Below, one piece after another: positions 4,900-8,707 of a stretch of 8,707 nucleotides of DNA. Position 1 is the first letter of the stretch; the number at the start of each line of letters is the position of its first letter. The notes under the pieces are model-generated. The model did not search any database. It was not told the DNA's origin and saw only the letters and a list, made by a program, of their open reading frames with translations. The position numbers were made by a program, and so were the translations under genes. Source of the stretch: an uncultured Clostridia bacterium (lineage in GTDB: Bacteria > Bacillota > Clostridia > Christensenellales > CAG-1252). Where the stretch lies: the NCBI GenBank assembly GCA_946626795.1, contig CAMOUZ010000046.1:1-8707 (forward strand), in the 5' to 3' direction.

Positions 4900-6993
4900 A
4901 TGGAGAATATCCCCGAGATCTTCGGCAGCGCCGTCTTCAATGACGAGAAGATGCGCGAAAGACTGCCGGAAGACGTCTATAAATCCTTAAAAGCCACCGC
5001 CGTCGCGGGCGCAAGGCTCGACCCCCAAATCGCGAATATCGTCGCGGAGAAGATGAAAGATTGGGCTTGCGAGATGGGCGCGACGCATTTCACCCACTGG
5101 TTCCAACCTATGACCAATATCACGGCGGAGAAGCACGATAGCTTCATCACCCCCGTCAAGGGCGGCGAAGGGGTCATCATGGATTTTCGCGGAAAGGAGC
5201 TCGCGTATGGTGAGCCCGACGCTTCCAGCCTCCCGAACGGCGGCTTGCGCAATACTTTCGAAGCGCGCGGCTACACGGCTTGGGATCCGAGCTCTTACGC
5301 TTTCGTCAAGGACGGCACCCTCTTCATCCCCACGGTCTTCTGCTCTTATTCGGGGGAAGCTTTGGACAAGAAGACACCGCTCATTCGCTCCATCCAAGCG
5401 CTCGGCAAGCAAGTGTCGAGGATCCTCTCCCTCTTCGGGAATGTCAGCGGCAAGAACGCCATCCCGACCGTCGGCGCCGAGCAGGAATATTTCCTCATCG
5501 ATAAGGAGCTTTATCTGAAAAGGCTTGACCTCGTCACCTGCGGCAGAACGCTTTTCGGTGCGCCGCCCACCAAGGGACAGGAGCTCCACGACCATTATTT
5601 CGGCGCTATTAAGCCCCGCGTGAAAGCCTTTATGAAAGACCTCGATACCGAGCTTTGGAAGCTCGGCGTCCTCGCGAAGACCAAGCATAACGAAGCCGCG
5701 CCGTCGCAGCACGAGCTCGCTCCCCTCTTCACGGGCGCGAACGTCGCCACGGATCACAATCAGCTCACGATGTCCGTCATGCGCAGCACGGCGGAGAAGC
5801 ACGGGCTGGTCTGCCTCTTGCATGAGAAGCCCTTCAAAGGCGTGAATGGCAGCGGAAAGCACAATAATTGGAGCCTCCTCTCGGATACGGGCGTAAATCT
5901 CTTGGAGCCGGGCGAGACACCCTCCGAAAACGCGCAATTCCTGCTCTTCCTCACCGCCGTCATCAAAGCGGTGGACGACCATCAGGACCTCCTGCGCATG
6001 AGCGTGGCGAGCGCGAGCAACGACCATCGTCTCGGCGCGAACGAAGCGCCGCCCGCCATCATCAGCGTCTCCCTCGGCGAAGAGCTGACAGACCTTTTGG
6101 ACGCGCTTGAAAACAAAGCCGAATACAAGGGCAAGAAGAGAGTCCAGATCGAGATCGGGGCGGACGTCCTCCCCAAGATCCCCAAAGACACGACGGACAG
6201 AAACCGCACGAGTCCTTTCGCCTTTACGGGTAATAAATTCGAGTTCCGCATGCCGGGGAGCAGTCTCTCCGTCTCGGGTCCGAATATCGTCCTGAACACC
6301 ATCGTCGCGGAGGCGCTCGATGACTTCGCCACCCGCCTCGAAGCTTCCGAGGATTTCCACGCGGACCTCAATAAGCTCATTCGAGACACCGTCGTGGCAC
6401 ATAAGCGCATCATCTTCAACGGCGACGGTTACAGCAAGAGTTGGGAAGAAGAAGCGGCAAGACGCGGCCTCTTGAACCTCAAAACCACCGCCGACGCCCT
6501 CCCCTGCTTCATCAAGGAGGAGAATCGCCGTCTATTCGAGAAATACGGCGTCTTCACCGAAGCGGAGATCTTCTCCCGCTATCGCATCCTTTTGGAGAAT
6601 TACGCCGGCACGGTGGACATCGAAGCGCTGACCCTCATCGACATGGTGAAGCGCAATATCCTGCCCGCCACGGAGGCTTATGAAAACGAGCTTTGCGACC
6701 TCATTATGAAGAAGTCCGGCATCCTCGGCGAGGCAAGCGCCGTAACGGAGAAAACCGCGCTGGAAAATATCTCGCATCTCGGCGAAGAACTCGTGGGGCT
6801 CCTCGGCGATCTTGAAAAGAAAGTGGCGTATTCCAAGGGACTCACCGCCCTCCCCCAAGCCGTCTACTGCAAAGAGGAAGTCCTCCCCGCGATGGAAGAC
6901 CTCCGCGAAGTCATCGACGCGCTCGAAAGCTCGGTGGACGCCGCCTTCTGGCGCTTCCCCACTTATAACGACCTCCTATACAGCGTAAATTAA
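4900..6993 (+). CDS. glnN: Glutamine synthetase type III
   Basis: Condenses glutamate and ammonia with ATP hydrolysis to give glutamine. At 697 aa it has the large size of GSIII (around 700-730 aa; GSI is about 450), found in Bacteroides, cyanobacteria and many Clostridia and forming a dodecamer. The N-terminal GSIII-specific region contains THWFQPMT (63-71) and DASSLPNGGLRNTFEARGYTAWDP in part (about 107-130). The catalytic core carries GAEQEYFLID (192-201), NEAAPSQHELAPLF (264-277), HEKPFKGVNGSGKHNNW (308-324), and NRTSPFAFTGNKFEFRMPGS (435-454), which hold the metal, glutamate and ATP ligands. A GSIII C-terminal helical region follows from about 500. Translation is probably coupled to asnA. 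An intrinsic terminator follows 48 bases after the stop. GSIII enzymes have no GSI-type adenylylation tyrosine site; how this one is controlled is not visible here. Confidence 0.97.
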   Translation: MENIPEIFGSAVFNDEKMRERLPEDVYKSLKATAVAGARLDPQIANIVAEKMKDWACEMGATHFTHWFQPMTNITAEKHDSFITPVKGGEGVIMDFRGKELAYGEPDASSLPNGGLRNTFEARGYTAWDPSSYAFVKDGTLFIPTVFCSYSGEALDKKTPLIRSIQALGKQVSRILSLFGNVSGKNAIPTVGAEQEYFLIDKELYLKRLDLVTCGRTLFGAPPTKGQELHDHYFGAIKPRVKAFMKDLDTELWKLGVLAKTKHNEAAPSQHELAPLFTGANVATDHNQLTMSVMRSTAEKHGLVCLLHEKPFKGVNGSGKHNNWSLLSDTGVNLLEPGETPSENAQFLLFLTAVIKAVDDHQDLLRMSVASASNDHRLGANEAPPAIISVSLGEELTDLLDALENKAEYKGKKRVQIEIGADVLPKIPKDTTDRNRTSPFAFTGNKFEFRMPGSSLSVSGPNIVLNTIVAEALDDFATRLEASEDFHADLNKLIRDTVVAHKRIIFNGDGYSKSWEEEAARRGLLNLKTTADALPCFIKEENRRLFEKYGVFTEAEIFSRYRILLENYAGTVDIEALTLIDMVKRNILPATEAYENELCDLIMKKSGILGEASAVTEKTALENISHLGEELVGLLGDLEKKVAYSKGLTALPQAVYCKEEVLPAMEDLREVIDALESSVDAAFWRFPTYNDLLYSVN

Positions 6994-7041
6994 ATCGAGG
7001 AGTTTTGCTTGTAAGAGCGACAAAAAACAAGACCATAAAAG

Positions 7042-7071
7042 AAGAAGTCGGCAAAACACCGACTTCTTTTT
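7042..7071 (+). terminator. Intrinsic terminator of asnA-glnN, possibly bidirectional
   Basis: GAAGTCGG (7044-7051) pairs perfectly with CCGACTTC (7059-7066) around a 7-nt loop; A-U pairs extend the stem to 7042/7068, and TTTTT follows (7067-7071). The A-rich bases on the other side (7037-7043) give a U-rich tail on the minus strand as well, so the same hairpin may also end transcription arriving from tsaD. The position between convergent genes fits this. Confidence 0.88.
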
Positions 7072-7146
7072 ATCCCTATTGTTAGATTAAAGATAGGTTG
7101 CACAAAAATGAAAGAAAAGCAATGATGTCAAAATGAACTTTTCTCT

Positions 7147-8193
7147 TTATTTTTTCAAAAGAGGCAGAGAGGCTTTTGCGTCCAAGGTCTCGTCCGCGAG
7201 GCAATCCCCCGCGCCGTAACGCACTTGCAGATATGCCTCCATGGCGATCATCGCGGCATTATCCGTACAGGTCTCTTTCGTGGGAAAATGGGCTTTCAGC
7301 CCCCTCTTCTCACAAGCCTCCGTCAACCGCGAGCGCAAAAACCCATTCGCTCCCACGCCCCCCGCAAGAGCGACGTCTTTGAGCTTATATTCCTTCGCCG
7401 CCGTGACCGCCGCTTTGACGAGCATTTCGGTGACGGCGCTTTGGAAGGACGCCGCCACGTCCGCTTTCACGATGGTTTCTCCTCTCTGTTCCGCCGTATG
7501 CACGTAATTGATGACCGAGGTCTTAATCCCGCTGAAAGAGAAATCATAAGGGCTCGGGGTCTTGGGCACGGGGATATAGACCGTGCAAGCGCCCTCTTTC
7601 GCCGCTTTCTCGATCTCGGGGCCGCCGGGATAAGGCAGGGAGAGTACGCGCGCCACTTTGTCGAAAGCCTCGCCCACCGCGTCGTCCATCGTCCCGCCGA
7701 GATAAGTAAAAGCCGTATACTCCTCCACCCGCACGACCGCCGTATGCCCGCCCGAAACGATGAGCCCGATATACGGAGGCTTCAAGGAGGGATCCGCGAG
7801 GTAATTCGCCGCGATGTGACCGCGGATATGATTGATTTTAAGGAGGGGCTTATCCAAGGCGAAAGCCAGCCCTTTTACGTAACTCACGCCCACAAGCAGG
7901 GCGCCGAGGAGCCCCGCGCCGTAGGTCACGGCGAAAGCGTCGATCTCCCCCAAAGAGACTCCCGCCTTTTCGATGGCTTCTTTGACCACGGGCTCCACGT
8001 TCAAGACGTGATTTCGGCTCGCGATCTCGGGGACGACGCCGCCATACTCTTTATGAATGGCGATCTGCGTGGAGATGACGGAAGAGAGGATCGCGCCGTC
8101 TCGCAACACGGCGCAGGCGGTCTCGTCGCAGGAACTTTCCACGGCTAAGATCGTCAGGCTCTCTTTCTCTTTGAGTTCGGAAAAGGTCAACAT
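7147..8193 (-). CDS. tsaD: tRNA N6-adenosine threonylcarbamoyltransferase TsaD
   Basis: Transfers the threonylcarbamoyl group from threonylcarbamoyl-AMP to A37 of tRNAs that read ANN codons (t6A), working with TsaB and TsaE; the AMP donor is made by TsaC. None of these partners is in the window. The 348-residue ASKHA-fold protein has ILAVESSCDETACAV (15-29), the metal ligands H122 and H126 in NHIRGHIAAN, VSGGHT (146-151), GEAFDKVARVL (174-184), LPYPGG (186-191), FSFSGIKTS (218-226), GGVGANGFLR (278-287) and the third metal ligand D311 in CTDNAAMIA. The length is normal for bacteria. The ATG lies 4 nt after the prfB stop codon with no recognisable Shine-Dalgarno sequence. The protein has about a dozen residues before the conserved TILAVESS start, and no better start is seen, so coupling to prfB translation is likely. 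Confidence 0.96.
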   Translation of the reverse strand: MLTFSELKEKESLTILAVESSCDETACAVLRDGAILSSVISTQIAIHKEYGGVVPEIASRNHVLNVEPVVKEAIEKAGVSLGEIDAFAVTYGAGLLGALLVGVSYVKGLAFALDKPLLKINHIRGHIAANYLADPSLKPPYIGLIVSGGHTAVVRVEEYTAFTYLGGTMDDAVGEAFDKVARVLSLPYPGGPEIEKAAKEGACTVYIPVPKTPSPYDFSFSGIKTSVINYVHTAEQRGETIVKADVAASFQSAVTEMLVKAAVTAAKEYKLKDVALAGGVGANGFLRSRLTEACEKRGLKAHFPTKETCTDNAAMIAMEAYLQVRYGAGDCLADETLDAKASLPLLKK

Positions 8194-8197
8194 AAAA

Positions 8198-8707
8198 CTA
8201 TGCTTTTTTCAGATATTCCACGATGAAGTCTTGGAGGTCGCCGTCCATCACCGCTTGTACATTCGGATTCTCATAGCCCGTGCGGTGATCCTTCACGAGG
8301 GTGTACGGACAGAAGACGTAGGAGCGGATCTGACTGCCCCATTCGATCTTTTTGAGGTCCCCCTTCAAGGACTGCTCGTACTCCATCTGCTCGCGCTCTT
8401 TCTGCTCGACGAGCTTACTCATAAGCATACGCATCGCGACTTCGCGATTCTGGATCTGACTGCGCTCATTCTGACACTGCACGATGATGCCCGTCGGGAT
8501 ATGCGTGATACGGATGGCGCTCTCGGTCTTATTCACGTGCTGGCCGCCCGCGCCGCCGCTTCGATAGGTATCCACTTTGAGATCCTCGGGACGGATCTGG
8601 ACCTCACCTTCGTCCTGTATCACGGGCATAACTTCAAGGGACGCAAAGGAAGTGTGCCTCCTGCTATTCGCGTCGAAGGGAGAGATGCGGACGAGGCGAT
8701 GCACGCC
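8198..8707 (-). CDS. prfB: Peptide chain release factor 2, C-terminal part (cut by window edge)
   Basis: Recognises UGA and UAA stop codons and triggers peptidyl-tRNA hydrolysis on the ribosome. The window shows the last 169 residues, starting within GVHRLVRISPFD, which corresponds to roughly the last 45% of a normal RF2. The catalytic GGQ is at visible residues 54-56 within YRSGGAGGQHVNKTESA. The context HTSFASLEVMP and THIPTGIIVQCQNERSQ, and the ending VKDHRTGYENPNVQAVMDGDLQDFI, identify RF2 rather than RF1. The stop-codon-recognition tripeptide and the programmed +1 frameshift site, where one exists, lie upstream outside the window. A GTG at 8704 could be mistaken for a start but is an internal valine. 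The gene is followed after 4 bp by tsaD. Confidence 0.95.
   Translation of the reverse strand, partial: GVHRLVRISPFDANSRRHTSFASLEVMPVIQDEGEVQIRPEDLKVDTYRSGGAGGQHVNKTESAIRITHIPTGIIVQCQNERSQIQNREVAMRMLMSKLVEQKEREQMEYEQSLKGDLKKIEWGSQIRSYVFCPYTLVKDHRTGYENPNVQAVMDGDLQDFIVEYLKKA

Noticed and set aside
7122..7126. Loss of the Glu in the TsaD metal motif (HIRGH instead of HxEGH), as a defect
   Set aside because: The two His ligands are kept, and that middle position varies in bona fide Firmicute TsaD proteins, so activity is not in doubt. The motif residues are 122-126 of TsaD; in the DNA they lie near 7816-7830.
7085..7146. Small gene or promoter in the AT-rich stretch between the terminator and tsaD
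   Set aside because: No ORF with an RBS, no convincing -35/-10 pair; only A/T-rich imperfect repeats are seen.
8702..8704. GTG at 8704 as the start of a short protein
   Set aside because: It is an internal valine of RF2 (GVHRLVRISPFD); the frame continues past the window edge.
1..8707. CRISPR array, toxin-antitoxin, phage, transposase or defence genes, tRNA or rRNA genes
   Set aside because: Both strands were read for repeats, characteristic motifs and RNA landmarks and none was found; all coding space is taken by recognised housekeeping genes.

Overview
The window carries nine protein-coding genes, two of them cut by the window edges, and all are recognisable housekeeping genes. It suggests an anaerobic Firmicute of the Clostridia type with moderately high GC. 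The reasons are a clostridial 2[4Fe-4S] ferredoxin, a type III glutamine synthetase, ammonia-dependent AsnA and short NadE, strong AGGAGG-type ribosome binding sites, and AT-rich intergenic promoters between GC-rich genes. This placement is inference; no rRNA or other taxonomic marker is present.

Layout. On the minus strand from 2187 down to 1 lies a transcription unit with a near-consensus promoter (2233-2261): ferredoxin (2017-2187, only 56 aa), tilS (649-1947) and the 5' part of a CCA-adding enzyme gene (647 to the edge). Between ferredoxin and tilS is a strong hairpin inside a possible 14-codon ORF. A second minus-strand unit is nadE (3016-3747) then trmL (2327-2827). These two are separated by about 190 bp filled by a structured, inverted-repeat-bounded element (about 2850-3020). 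An AT-rich divergent promoter region (3748-3879) separates nadE from a plus-strand pair, asnA (3880-4890) and glnN (4900-6993), which ends in a clear intrinsic terminator (7042-7071). On the far side, convergent on the minus strand, are tsaD (7147-8193) and the 3' half of prfB (8198-8707).

Two functional themes run through the window. One is translation and tRNA maturation: CCA addition, lysidine at C34 of tRNA-Ile (TilS), 2'-O-methylation of nucleotide 34 (TrmL), t6A37 (TsaD) and release factor 2. The other is direct ammonia incorporation: NadE without a glutaminase domain, AsnA and GSIII all condense free ammonia with a carboxylate at ATP cost, and they sit together around one divergent promoter region. 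No CRISPR array, tRNA or rRNA gene, phage gene, transposase or defence system is visible. The less ordinary signals are the element between nadE and trmL, the hairpin/short-ORF arrangement before tilS, and the ammonia-ligase cluster.
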